From Selaginella tamariscina (taxonomy: Eukaryota > Streptophyta > Lycopodiopsida > Selaginellales > Selaginellaceae), in assembly GCA_003024785.1 (NCBI GenBank), contig PUQB01000138.1, positions 1 to 64,000 on the forward strand: 64,000 nt of DNA, written 5' to 3'. A program made the position numbers and the translations under genes. Positions 1 to 12,910 of the stretch are shown here, one piece after another (the first letter of the stretch is position 1; each line of letters begins with the position of its first letter). The notes under the pieces were generated by a model. The model had not been told where the DNA came from, searched no databases, and saw nothing but the letters and a program-made list of their open reading frames with translations.

Positions 1-213
1 AGGCTTCCGTTGACAACAGGATATATGACTGTGCTTCAGCTCCATTGTATGAGTTTGTGGGAAGGACTGTGAAACTGCGCTGCTCATGGGGAACCAAGAG
101 TGGCTCTCCTGGGGAGGGATTTCACCAAGGTCTATGAGGCCATCTGCCAGGGTAAACTTGTAGCTCCCTTGTTCAGATGTCTCGATGGCTGGTCAGGTGC
201 ACCTAGCTTTTAA
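1..213 (+). CDS. possible 3' end of an unrecognised gene
   Basis: The first 213 bases read as protein without a stop if one frame change is allowed near 112-118. One frame runs from base 1 with a hydrophobic/aromatic character, and a second frame runs from 115 to a TAA at 211-213, ending in ...[11 protein letters not shown]. The switch sits next to G runs, as in other genes of this window. I do not recognise the family. The gene would begin upstream of the window. It could equally be a chance open stretch; confidence is low. Confidence 0.25.
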
Positions 214-261
214 GATTACATTTTTTTTCTTTCATTCAGAAATTAATACTTTTTCAATTGA

Positions 262-380
262 TTTATATTGAACATGTCACACACGTTTCATAAACTCATA
301 AAGCATAATCATTGTTTAATGCGTTTATATTGAACATGTCAGACACACGTTTCATAAACTTATTCTATAATCATTATTTA
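262..380. repeat. tandem duplication of an AT-rich ~60 bp unit
   Basis: Two diverged direct copies (about 262-318 and 323-380) both start TTTATATTGAACATGTCA, followed by a motif around CGTTTCATAAACT and then ATAATCATT. It is noncoding and lies downstream of the BLE2-like gene. Nothing else is visible between 214 and 485. Confidence 0.6.
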
Positions 381-485
381 ACTATCTTTAATGGTATTCA
401 ATTCTGTTTCGTAAACTACTTATGGTTGTGAAGTGATGGCTGGTGTGGTGGTGTGGTGTTAATACAAAAGTGTGTAATGACAATA

Positions 486-3125
486 TCAATTCCTTGCCAC
501 ATCATTGCCATGTGTCTGCCACCACCTCTCTCTCGGTGTGGTAGCACACATGGAGATTATTACGTACGCTTTACAGGTTATAGAGATTAGACAGAGCAGT
601 GTTGACAAGCTCCTGTAGACTTCGTGAATGGCGAGTAAGTCCAACAACCCCAGAAATGTATAGAAGTTCTCGACGTCCGAGGCTGTCTTCAGCATACTCT
701 CCAAGTGCATCTCAACACTCCTGTCCCTTCTAAACGCATCCACGAAGAACTTGTCCTTCACCATGAGTGCATTCAACAGTTCTACGCTGTACCTGCGGAT
801 CCTATTTAACCTGGCGGGAACGCTAGCAGATACCAGCTCTTTTATCTTGTCAACAAGTTGTACATTCTGCTTGGAACGAGAAAAGACACTGATGAAAGTC
901 TCTCTATCGAGTAGAGGTATGACAGCTGCAGCCAGGCCGAGTGCAGCTTCCTGCTCCTTGTCAGATGACGTGTGTACAATGCTTATGACTTCAGGCAACT
1001 TTGTAGAGACTTCTGCTACTTCTCTTCTATTGAACTCCTTACAGAGACTTCTCAATATAGTTGTAGCATGTATACCCGTGAACGGTCTGCCGATCATGCC
1101 CAGCAAGTCGCTGAATGTCTTACTAACCTCCTGTTGCAGTTTCCATGGCTTGCGGTCCAGAGCTCTTGCACAGTTGTTCGGACTCTGAAGCACAAGCAGG
1201 CTTAATGCTTCCCCAGCCTTCATACTCACATTGAACTCCGTGCTAAAGTTTCTGGTTTTTTCTCGTGAGTAAAGCTAGTAGGCTACTAATGATACCACCA
1301 GTTGCCCCAATACTGTCGCGAAGCCCGTCTTCTGTTGCAAGGCAGGTCAGTATCTTTACTGCGAGTCTTGCAAGTCACATTTTGGCTCCTCATAATTCAG
1401 TAACTCCTTAAGATTTCTAACAGCAAACGCAGTAGAAGCTATCTTGTTACGCAAGGAATGACCCGAGTCCCCGCTTGCACTTGCCATCATCATCAGCAGC
1501 TGCAGAGACTTCTTAACAACCTTCCAAGTGTCTGTGCTGGCTAAATTTGTTGTATCCCTCAACCGAATGAACAGTACCAGCATGTGGACAAGTCCACTCG
1601 TGTTCCCTATACGGACACAGATGCGGTGGTCCCTTGCAAGGTGCTTCAAGATGATTAGTCCACGTACCTGAAATAACATCCAAGGGTATTCAGAACACGC
1701 ACGCACGTACCACACACACACACACACACACATGTTACCTTGTCTTTGTCAAACTCATCCTTCTCTGTAAGTAAGGAAACGAGGCTCTCCAAGGAGCCAG
1801 GGATAGCGGAGATCCTAAAACAGTTATTTTGGTGTCGAACAAGATCTCTGAGAACAGAGGTTGCTGCATCCCGTATTTCCATCTCACTCATATCCTTCCA
1901 GGTGATCATCTCAAGCAATCTTTCAACAACACCAGGAGTTGTACCGATCCTTCGACGAGTCTCTTCACGGGAAACACCTTTAGAGACAAGCGTGGAGAGT
2001 ATCTGCACGCTACCAAGCTGCTCCTCACGGATATTAGACTGCAATTTCTGCACGCTGAACCCAATGAGGTCCAAGTCGAGACCATCAAAGACACTCCCAC
2101 TTAGACACCTGGAGTAGACAGTATAAAAGTACTGCTTCAGAGTGTCAAGATCCGTCGGGTTTAGTTCACACTTGTTAATTACATTTCAAGTAGCTTGCTG
2201 ATGCGAAGCTTGTACTCCCAGTAGGCTCTCTCGAGAAGGAAAACCGAGGCTTCCGCAAGCATCAATACGTAGAAAAGCACCCGACCGTACTCTGAGTTCC
2301 CTTGTTTGTCAGCATCCACTGGCTGTCCTTCTATATCTGTATTAATGGATCCTAGATCAACCTCAGTCAGTCTCCAGATGGACAATCCAATCCCAGCCAT
2401 AGCAGAGGCCAGTTGAAGAAAGTACAGCATAAGACTGACAGCCTTGGTGGTTATGAAGTTTATATATGGAATCAACGGCACAGTTCCCCAGGACCATGTC
2501 CTCTTTGCTCCGTATCCCTCATACAAGTTTTTCGGCCTGGACTTGTGCAAATTCTCCGATAACTTCCTCTCCCTCTCTCCTCTACTATGTTTGGGTGTTG
2601 AAGTTCTGCTCTTGTCAAACAGAAATGAGCTGATGTGTACGATTTCCAAGCTGTAGTTGGCCTGTTGCCACTCAAGCTCCTTACTACGGCTGAAAACTCT
2701 GGTACCCTCTGTAAGCAGCAAGGCAACTATAGTCCAGAAGTCTTCCGTGGTAAGCTCGCCAACAAATCCTCCAAGAAGAACCACAGTAGCCCACACAAAT
2801 GCAAGCTTTCCAGTCCAGTGGTAAGCTTTTCGAGAACTGCAAGCCGCATAGCCACTAGCACAAGGCGCTGCTCTGGTGACCGGGACCTGTTCTTCATTGT
2901 TAAGCATGGATCGGGGTACTCGACCTGCTTCCTTGGATTCTCCACATGTGCGGCCTCTGTGTGCGGAGAGAAGACCGTCCATAGGTTGCTGTTAACTCTA
3001 TTTATGCCCGTACTTGATGAAGGTGTTCTACCATCTGGAGATGGCGCTGAGACATATATACTTACCTCCTTTTTCGGAGACGGAGTTCTCGTGGTCTTCC
3101 GAGACATACTGCTTGTGAAATCCAT
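486..3125 (-). pseudogene. BLE2-like membrane-anchored ARM-repeat protein, copy 1 (frames broken)
   Basis: This is a plant-specific family with an N-terminal hydrophobic region and C-terminal armadillo-like helices; its role is poorly known. From the ATG at 3123-3125 the reading order is a basic Ser/Pro-rich start, the motif MRLAVLEKLTTGL, membrane segments (FVWATVVLLGGF; VLFYVLMLAEASVFLL), ELEWQQANYSLE, then ARM-type helices through RSLCKEFNRREVAEVS to the end near 486. One clear intron lies at 1668-1738 (GTAACATG...TTTCAG; 71 bp, mostly TG repeat). Compared with the second copy at 4.5-6.8 kb, frame is lost by one base near 2811, near 2180 and near 1360, and one extra T lies in the T run near 1256-1261. 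None of these four is shared by copy 2, so both copies derive from an intact ancestor. The gene may be a true pseudogene or an intact gene with base-call errors. Confidence 0.7.
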
Positions 3126-3127
3126 AG

Positions 3128-3547
3128 AAGGATGTAACGTGTGAACGTGATACTATATATGTAAGAGTTGCGTGTCGCTAACGTAAAAGAGTATGTGTCA
3201 ACAAATCCAGTGTGGTGAGACACTTTAGAGAATCATCCCCATGGAAAAAGTCCAATACAACGAAGGTTCATGTGTAACACCTGAATTAAGAATCTAAGAC
3301 ATGTGAGTCATGACAAAAGAGTCAATGATAATGATGGCACTTTATCGCCTCTGTGAACGGGGAACTAACAAGAGTTTTAATGTCAAAGTTCTAGAGTCGG
3401 TGTGTGTGGGTGTGTAGGGAGAGAGAACTGTGCATGTTTATATACGATATAAACCAGGTAATATACAAAGACGCCGGAACATGGTTCTTCAATGTGGATC
3501 ACTTTCTCCAATACACGAGTTGCTGCCACCAGATAAAGCGACTGTCG
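3128..3547. other. spacer, no gene seen
   Basis: Spacer between BLE2-like copy 1 and the ureidoglycolate-hydrolase fragment. A TG-rich stretch lies near 3400-3420. No ORF, RNA gene or repeat boundary is recognised. On the minus strand, 3500-3595 can be read as an aromatic-rich open frame that might be the tail of the neighbouring fragment, but I cannot support it. Confidence 0.5.
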
Positions 3548-3918
3548 TCATCCCATAATACATGATATTCCCAAACACACATCGTATGAGCTCCACCCTG
3601 CGTGCGCGTGTGCCTGTTGACACAAACATATACACATACTTAAGTTGGTGTTGCTGAGCTCGAGGCTGTAGAAATCCATTGAGCTATTATCGTTGAAGAG
3701 TGGACCAGCATGCCAAGTTCCTTCATGGAGCTTGATGAAACGATGGTCATCAATCCTGAATACTTTCACGTCTGCCACAGACGGTGGAAGGCAATAGTGT
3801 CCAACCTTGGATTTAACCGCTTCTGGAATTTTAGAATCCACAATGCTTGGTGGAGCAACTGCGACACTGTGTCACAGTTATCTTCTGGAGTCCTGTACGC
3901 TCCAGATGCATAATGTAG
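3548..3918 (-). pseudogene. decayed ureidoglycolate hydrolase-family fragment
   Basis: The minus strand encodes the family's conserved core: FYIMHLERTGL from about 3917, then VTQC, then a frame change and SIVDSKIPEAVKSKVGHY, VKVFRIDDHRFIKLHEGTWH, AGPLF and MDFYSLELSNTNL. Plant members of this cupin-like family are annotated as ureidoglycolate hydrolases or lyases of purine catabolism. The region between the IMxLE motif and the GHYCLPP motif is shortened (the residues around THH...VTQCLGS are missing) and shifts frame. No N-terminal exons are found upstream to 4.2 kb. It is a 5'-truncated, internally deleted copy. The assignment rests on the KLHEGTWHAGP and LELSNTN motifs. Confidence 0.65.
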
Positions 3919-4171
3919 AATCTGTAGAATCATCCAATTAGCTTTGAGTGTCTCAAAGAATGTTGAAAAGTATAAATGAACAATGTATCACAAAGCATGG
4001 CACGCACACAAGCACACATAAACACACAAATGCATCTGTATCTAATTTTCTTTAAATGAATGTTGACAACGCGAAGAAGTGATCAGTTATACAAAACAAC
4101 TGTATGTGATCGAAGGCCATATCACAATATAATATATGTATTGTATTATGATGTATATGTAAGTATATATT

Positions 4172-4177
4172 TTCATG

Positions 4178-4231
<54 letters not shown>
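4172..4231. repeat. compound microsatellite (AC)n(AT)n(AG)n
   Basis: Uninterrupted AC, then TA, then GA dinucleotide tracts in the spacer between the hydrolase fragment and BLE2-like copy 2. The same AC/TA/GA order recurs at 9773, 16954 and 24599, and in introns. Confidence 0.9.
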
Positions 4232-4544
4232 TTCATGGTTTATAATTTGTTTACTAACCAGATTATAACAATGTCACACACACAATTCCAAAGATTGAGC
4301 TGGACATCCATACCATCAGTGAGCACTACAGGAACCCTAGAAATGATACTTTTAAGTTATACATTGGAGAGAGAGAGAGAGTTCATATGTAGAGCAGGAA
4401 AACTTCTCCTTGGTTGATTCGAGAGCAGGCCCAGGTGTTTAATATTCTAATGAAATTTATATCGATTTGAAATTATTAATGTTGACATTATACATACGTA
4501 TCTACAAGAGTATATATGAGAAACGTAGACTCTCTCATTTTCTT

Positions 4545-6808
4545 TCAATGCGTACGTGACATGTATGCCTTACAGGTTATAGAGATTAGACAGAGTAGTG
4601 TCAACAAGCTCCTGGAGACTCCAGGAATGGCGAGTAAGTCCAACAGCCCCAGAAAATGTACAGAAGTTCTCGACGTCCGAGGCCGTCTCCAGCATACTCT
4701 CTCAACACTCCTGTTCCTTCTAAACGCATCCACAAAGAACTTGTCCTTCGCCATGAGTGCATTCAACAGTTCTACGCTGTACCTGCGGATCCTATTTAAC
4801 CTGGCAGGCACTTCAGCAGATACCAGGTCTTTTATCTTGTCAACAAGTTGAACGTTCTGATCTGGGCGAGAAAAGACATTGATGAAAGTCTCTCTATCGA
4901 GTAGAGGTATGACAGCTGCAGCCAGGCTTCCTTGTCAGATGACGTGTGTACAATGTTTAAGACTTCAGGCAGCGCTTTGCAGAGACTTCTGCTACTTCTC
5001 TTCTATTGAGCTCCTTACAGAGATTTCTCAACATAGTGAACGGTCTGCCGATCATGCCCAGCAAGTCGCTGAATGTCTTACTAACCTCCTGTTGCAGTTT
5101 CCATGGCTTGTGGTCCAGAGCTCTTGCACAGTTGTTCGGACTCTGAAGCACAAGCAGGCTTAATGCTTCCCCAGCCTTCATACTCACATTGAACTCCGTG
5201 CTAAAGTTTCTGGTTTTTCTCGTGAGTAAAGCTAGTAGGCTACTAATGATACCGCCAGTAGCCCCAATACTGTCACAAAGCTCGTCTTCCGTTGCAAGGC
5301 AGGTCAGTATCTCCAGCGTGAGTTCTTGCAAGTCACATTTTGGTTTCTCGTAACTCAGTAACTCCTTCAGGTTTTTAACAGCAAACACGGTAGAAGCTAT
5401 GTTGTTACGCAAGGAATGACCGATTCGCCGCCTGAACTCGCCATCATCTTCAGCAGCTCCTGACAACTTTCCAGATTTCTCTGCTGGTTAAGTCTGTTGT
5501 ATACCGCATCCGGACGAACCGTACCAGCATGTGGACAAGTCCACTCGTGTTCCCTATCCGGACACAGATGTGCAAGGTGCATCAAGATGATCAGTCCACG
5601 TACCTAAAATAACATCCAACGGTTGTTTCGAAGACTAATAACATGGTTAACACACGCGCGTGCGCACACACACACTCGTATATTACCTTGTTTTTGTCAA
5701 AATCATTCGTCTGTGTAAGTAAGGAAACGAGGCTCTCCAAGGAGCCAGGGATAGCGGAGATCCTAAAACAGTTATTTTGGTGTCGAACAAGTCCCTGAGA
5801 ACAGAGGTTGCGGCATCCCGTATTTCCATCTCACTCATATCATTCCACGTGATCATCTCAAGCAATCTTTCAACAACACCAGGAGTTGTACCGATCCTTT
5901 GACGAGTTTCTTCACGGAAAACACCTCTAGAGACAAGCGTGGAGAGTATCCGCACGCTCCTCACGGATATTAGACTGCATTTTCTGCGCGCTGAACCCAA
6001 TGAGGTCCAAGTCGAGAGCATCAAAGGCACTTCCACTTAGACACGTGGAGTAGACAGCATAAAAGTACTGCTTCAGAGTCTCGAGATCATTTGGGTCCAG
6101 TTCACACTTTTTGATTACCACTTCAAGTAGCTTGCTGATGCGAAGCTTGTACTCCCAATAGGCTCTCGCAAGAAGGAAAACCGAGGCTTCCGCAAGCATC
6201 AATACGTAGAAAAGCACCCGACTGTACTCTGAGTTCCCTTGTTTGTCAACATCCACTGGCTGTCCTTCTATGTCTTTATTAGTGGATCCTAGATCAACCT
6301 TAGTCAGTCTCCAGATGGACAATCCAATCCCAGCCATAGCAGAGGCCAGTTGAAGAAAAGACTGACAGACTTGGTGGTTATGTATGGGATGAACGGCACA
6401 GTTCCCCAGGACCATGTTCTCTTTGCTCCGTTTTCCGACCTCGACTTCTTCTCAGCACCCTCTCCTCCATTGCGTTTGCGTCTTGAAGAAATGAAAGTTC
6501 TGCTCTTGTCCAAGCTGTAGTTGGCCTGCTGCCACTCAAGCTCTTTACTCCGGCTGACACAACACTCTTGTACCCTCTGTAAGCAACAAGGCAACTATAG
6601 TCCAGCACTCTGCAGCGCTAAGCGCTGTGACAAATCCTCCAAGAAGAACCACAGTAGCCCACACAAATGCAAGCTTTCCGAGTCCGGTGGTAAGCTTTTC
6701 GAGAGTTGCAAGCCGCATAGCAACCAGCACAAGCAGCTGCTCTGGTGAGCGGGACCTATTCTTCATATGCATGGTCGAGGATGGATCTGGGCACTCCAGT
6801 GACTCCAC
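4545..6808 (-). pseudogene. BLE2-like ARM-repeat protein, copy 2 (pseudogene)
   Basis: This is a tandem paralogue of the gene at 486-3125, highly similar at the nucleotide level along its whole length, including the intron near 5605-5685. It starts at an ATG (6806-6808) in a shorter N-terminus and contains MRLATLEKLTTGLGKLAFV in one uninterrupted frame where copy 1 is shifted. Its own lesions are a 4-base insertion near 6555-6560 after TRV, a ~10-base deletion near 6359, an 11-base deletion near 5958, deletion of the segment after MIGRPFT near 5035, and further small deletions near 4928 and 4970. These are mostly larger than single-base changes, so this copy is a real pseudogene rather than only miscalled. 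Confidence 0.75.
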
Positions 6809-6965
6809 ATGCCTTCAATATATAGACTCATCACTTGCGTCGTATAGATATGCTGTAGCTAGTTTGACTCATGCATATATGTCAACGCAAGTCAACGTAA
6901 CCATAGCCAGACATAATAAGAACCTCAATCGTATTTTGCTGTTTCTAACTCGTTTTTTACTGTAA

Positions 6966-9660
6966 ACTTTTCTTAAAATAAAAATAAAAGAATAATAAGA
7001 TTGAATATTATTAATCATTTTTAAATGTACAGCAAAGTAACATATACGGTCGCTGGTTTTTATATGGTGTATGCTTCAATATTCGCACCTTCAAAAAGAA
7101 TCTGTTGCGATGGAAAAATCGACTTCTGCAACGTTAAGGTATGTGTATGTGCGTGTGCGTGTGCGTTGCGTGTACGTGTGTGTGTAGAGAGAGATCACTA
7201 ATCACGTGGCTATTGTTGCATTGTGTATTCCATATACATATTCAAGTGTTACCTGGAGGAAAACACATCTCTCTCTACATATATATCTCCACCATTGATC
7301 TGGAATCTTTATGGTAGAATGATTCCGCAGGATCCTGTATAAGTTATAATCTGGACCCCCACGACAAGTATACCGATCGTTATCAACATATATGGATATA
7401 TTGAGTATCTCCCCCTTTCTCTCTACACACACATATAGGACATATAAGGGAGACACACTCTTAGAATTTTAGTTAGGCATTTAGAAGATTCCTTGTTATA
7501 TTGACAAGTTATACAAATTAAATAAATGTGTATGAATAATTTATAATTTCAATGCAAAATTTTAAACTTCCCACTTTAATATGAATATAAGTTGCTTCAA
7601 TCATTTGTAATTCTGATACGATGACATGAAAAACGACTTTTTAATATGTATTATTTTTTATTTTTAAATTTAATTTTTACTTAAAATATATTATTAAACT
7701 AATTTTTGTTAGACCTAAGAACATAGACGTAGTTATCATTAACTTATAATATGATTACATAAGGATAAGAAAAATTACGAGTACGAATATAAAAAACCCG
7801 AAATAAGACTAGAAAAGTATTCTAAGTTTATTATTGTATTTTGTGCCATTAATATAACTTTTATTATGTTTTTTTGCTCGTAAATTCAATCTTTATTATT
7901 TTTGTATTCTTTTTCTTTTTTTGTCCTAATCAATTTAAAATTAAACCTTGACTATTCGTATAATTAGGTAATAATACTATTTTCACACTTCCAATATAAA
8001 ATAATACCATGGTTTATTAATTAAATATAAACATACATGTATACAAAGAATATAAATATTATTATTTAGATTACCACAGCTATATATAATACATAAAAAT
8101 AAGTAGTTATAACTTAAAACATTAATTTTATAAGTTAATTATAATTATTAAAAGACTTGTGAAGAATACACACACAAATATATAAAATTGACAAGCATAT
8201 ACACCTGTTAAGGAAAAAAAAATTCTTAAAAACCATATAATAATTTATTTATTTATATATTGATTTCCTATATAGTTTAACATATACTGTAGCTTACTAG
8301 CTTATACATTATATTTTAAACTTATATTTATAACACACAAGTGTGAAACATGAAGCACACTCAAGTTTGTTTTAAAATATTTTAAAAATTAAATATGGCA
8401 GTGATTTGTATAACGAAACGTACCCACCGAACCAATTGACTTGAAGGGCACCATTTACACCGACCATTACCTTTATTTTGATTATGTAAGTGTAATAAGA
8501 ATTAAAAAGTGAACTGTGTTCATAATAAATTTTATTTAATTAAGTAAGTAAAATGTATTCACACTAATTCTTTATTTTATTCTTAAATTTTAAAATTCAT
8601 TAAAGTAAATTTTTAAGGAAAAATGTGTTTACATATAAAAACACTTTAATTACTTGGAGACACTCCACTTGGCACCATGTAAGAATTTAACAACTCCCAA
8701 CTGCTAGAAGGTCATTTATATGGCAAAGTCCTCGTACTTTGGTTGCAAAGTCTTCCCAACTGCTAGAAGGGCATTTATACTACCGTAATAGAATGTTTAA
8801 GGCAAAGTACGACATTCTTTTTACATAAGGATAAAGGAGTTATAAAAAGTAGTTATTATAATTGTTAATCAAAATTAAGAATACGAATATAAATAGACTA
8901 AAAAAGGGATCTCAAATATACTGTAATTTTGTATTATGTACCATGTATGGACATAATATAAACTTCTTTTTACTCTTTATATGATTATCTCTTACTCATC
9001 TTATTGCTTTGATGATAGATATTTATGATATGTAGTAGAAAAGTTTAATTAAATAATTAAATATTACATAATTAAGATAAATAAATATAACTTACTTGGA
9101 TTTAAGGTTTTTGATGACGTGGCAGTTTGACTTAAGTTTGCCTGCCACGTGACACATAAGTTGCCATGTCAACATAGACTTTAGGGTTTAGGGTTGCATA
9201 TGTAAATTCTATATACATGTTACTGTGAGTACAATTAACTGCTAATAAGATTTTCATTTGCCACACAAACATATAACCTATTCAATTTACAATTTTATTA
9301 ATTAACATAAAACATTAATAAATATACAATCATGTAAATTAATAGATTATAACTTTCAATAATTATGGTAAGTTTCTTTTTCAAATAATGAAAATATACA
9401 ATAAAATGTTTTTTAAAGCATATCAAATTAAATTGGTCAACACGGTATAAATTTCAGATTAATAAGCTATGTATAATGTATATACTAGTAGAGAAAGCCT
9501 AATTACCACACGAGATTTCTGATCTAGGTTAGAAGTACTTATATTTTAAAATATATATCTGATATAGAATTTAGAAAATAAGATTTAAATTTAAAAAAAT
9601 TGTTTATTAAACCATAGAATCGTTAATAATACATAGAATCGCAGGGAACAAAACAAAACG
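6966..9660. other. AT-rich intergenic region
   Basis: About 2.7 kb of mostly A/T sequence without a supported gene. Visible items are a TG/GA-rich stretch at 7141-7195; a direct repeat of CCCAACTGCTAGAAGG with CATTTATA at about 8697-8724 and 8758-8782; and two tandem TTTAGGG-type units near 9180-9195. Short ORFs here are low in complexity and resemble no family I know. Confidence 0.6.
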
Positions 9661-9682
9661 ATCAAAAATCCCCACTCACTAT

Positions 9683-11350
<1,668 letters not shown>

Positions 11351-11877
11351 GGATACAACACTTCGAGACGCAGTCTTAGAAGAGACACACAAGAGCGATT
11401 GCTGGACGAGCCTGAATCGGTGTGCAGCGTCTCGCTATCCAGACTCCGTCTCAAAGCTCCGATTCGGGCAGTGCTGTGGCGGATAGGAAGAGACTAAACC
11501 TGCAGTTAAAAACCCTAAGTGTTGCAACAACTGCCGCCATAGCCCAGTATCTTAAACCTCTCCGTTTAGTTCCGGACTTTATGTTTCGGAATCCCTCTCA
11601 TCTCGACCGCTCAATTCCATTCCGAACCGGAATATCCATGTTGATAAGTTATTCTATTTCCTCCTAATATTCAACACACACACAGCATTGACCAGCTTTG
11701 TAGCTTGTCTGTACAAGGTTGGTGGTGTATTGTTCACTATTATATTAATTGTAAAAATTTAGAAATGGCATTTATTTAATTTAATTATTTGTCCCGTTAA
11801 TCAATATTATATACCAAAACTTCAAACACTATAAGTAATTAATTAATTAATCAATTAATTATGTATAAACCCGACAT
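11351..11877. other. TPI promoter and spacer
   Basis: Spacer between the TPI start codon and the 3' end of the NEDD8 protease. AT-rich from 11740. Short plus-strand ORFs at 11243-11667 overlap the TPI 5' region and have no recognisable similarity, so they are not called. Confidence 0.5.
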
Positions 11878-12869
11878 TTAGACATGTTCGTTTCTGAGAG
11901 TTTCAATCAGCTCCAAGGTACTCTGTCTCATATTACTAACACTCTCTGTAGTAACATCCCTCACTACGACCTCAATTAAATCCTTAACCCCATCATTAAA
12001 CCCTGTTTAACCGCTTGAGCTATGGCCATTACATACACCCCACAGTCATATCCATTCTCTTGCTGTGGTGTGTATGCCCTTGAAAACTTGCCCTTGCTTG
12101 CTGGGGGACCTAAGAAATCCGCACCTCTCTTGTATAATATCTTTGCATATTCTTCATTTGCATCGTTCATACTATCAAAGTGCAAGAATCTGTTGCTCGG
12201 CCTGCAAAGAATATCCCATCAATACGCGACATGTGTGTGTGTGCGTGTGTGTGGTTCATACACACAAAGGGAGACTCTGCCAACATATAGACATATAGAT
12301 AGGTATATGTATATAAAATTGTAAATTTAACTTGTGATCAAGTTTTCTGTTTATAGTACAAGCACATAAATCTATATACGTACATATATGAGAATATTGA
12401 CACATAAATACATATATGCATGTATATGTATATATATGAACATATGTATGTATGAAGTATGTACTGTATACATATCGTACACATCCCCGTACATAAAACT
12501 TTGTAAATGTCGTTCGAGTAGAGTATATCTATGCCACATACCTGTGATAGACCAAGAGGCTCCAATGGCTTCCTCCGCCAGGAAAGCTGGGATCTTCATT
12601 GTTATTGATCGGAAACAGCACCATTCGGCGGCGGGGAAGCTTCAGAGGCTCAAGAACAGGGCCTAGATCGGACATGTCGGGGCAATTCATGATCCAGAAG
12701 CTCGTTGAGGGGCTTACCAAGAGCAATTCACTGCTGCAATTCTCACTGGAGAGGTACGAGAAGAAGAAATCGATTATGTGGTCGTTGAGGAACTCCGGGC
12801 CCGTAGAAGATCCACATCTCCTCGCCGCAGCAGCACGTCGCCATAGCTGAGCACTCTTTCCTGCTTCAT
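11878..12869 (-). CDS. NEDD8-specific protease (NEDP1/DEN1/SENP8-like, C48 family), two apparent frameshifts
   Basis: A C48 cysteine protease that processes or removes the ubiquitin-like NEDD8. The ATG at 12867-12869 begins MKQERVLSYGDVLL. Exon 1 (12542-12869) carries LLVSPSTSFWIMNCPD and the catalytic His in HWSLLVYHR. A 340-bp intron (12202-12541) follows. Exon 2 carries the catalytic Asp (HFDSM), then NGYDCGVYVMAIAQ with the catalytic Cys, and ends NEHV at TAA 11878-11880. Frame is lost twice, each time at a run one base short: CCC at 12800-12802 (four restores LRGPEFLND) and CCC at 12001-12003 (four restores QGFNDGVKDLIE). All catalytic residues and splice sites are intact, so I favour base-call errors over decay. 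Confidence 0.85.
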
Positions 12870-12910
12870 TCTAACCCTAATGTTTCTATATGTGAATACA
12901 TACAACCACA

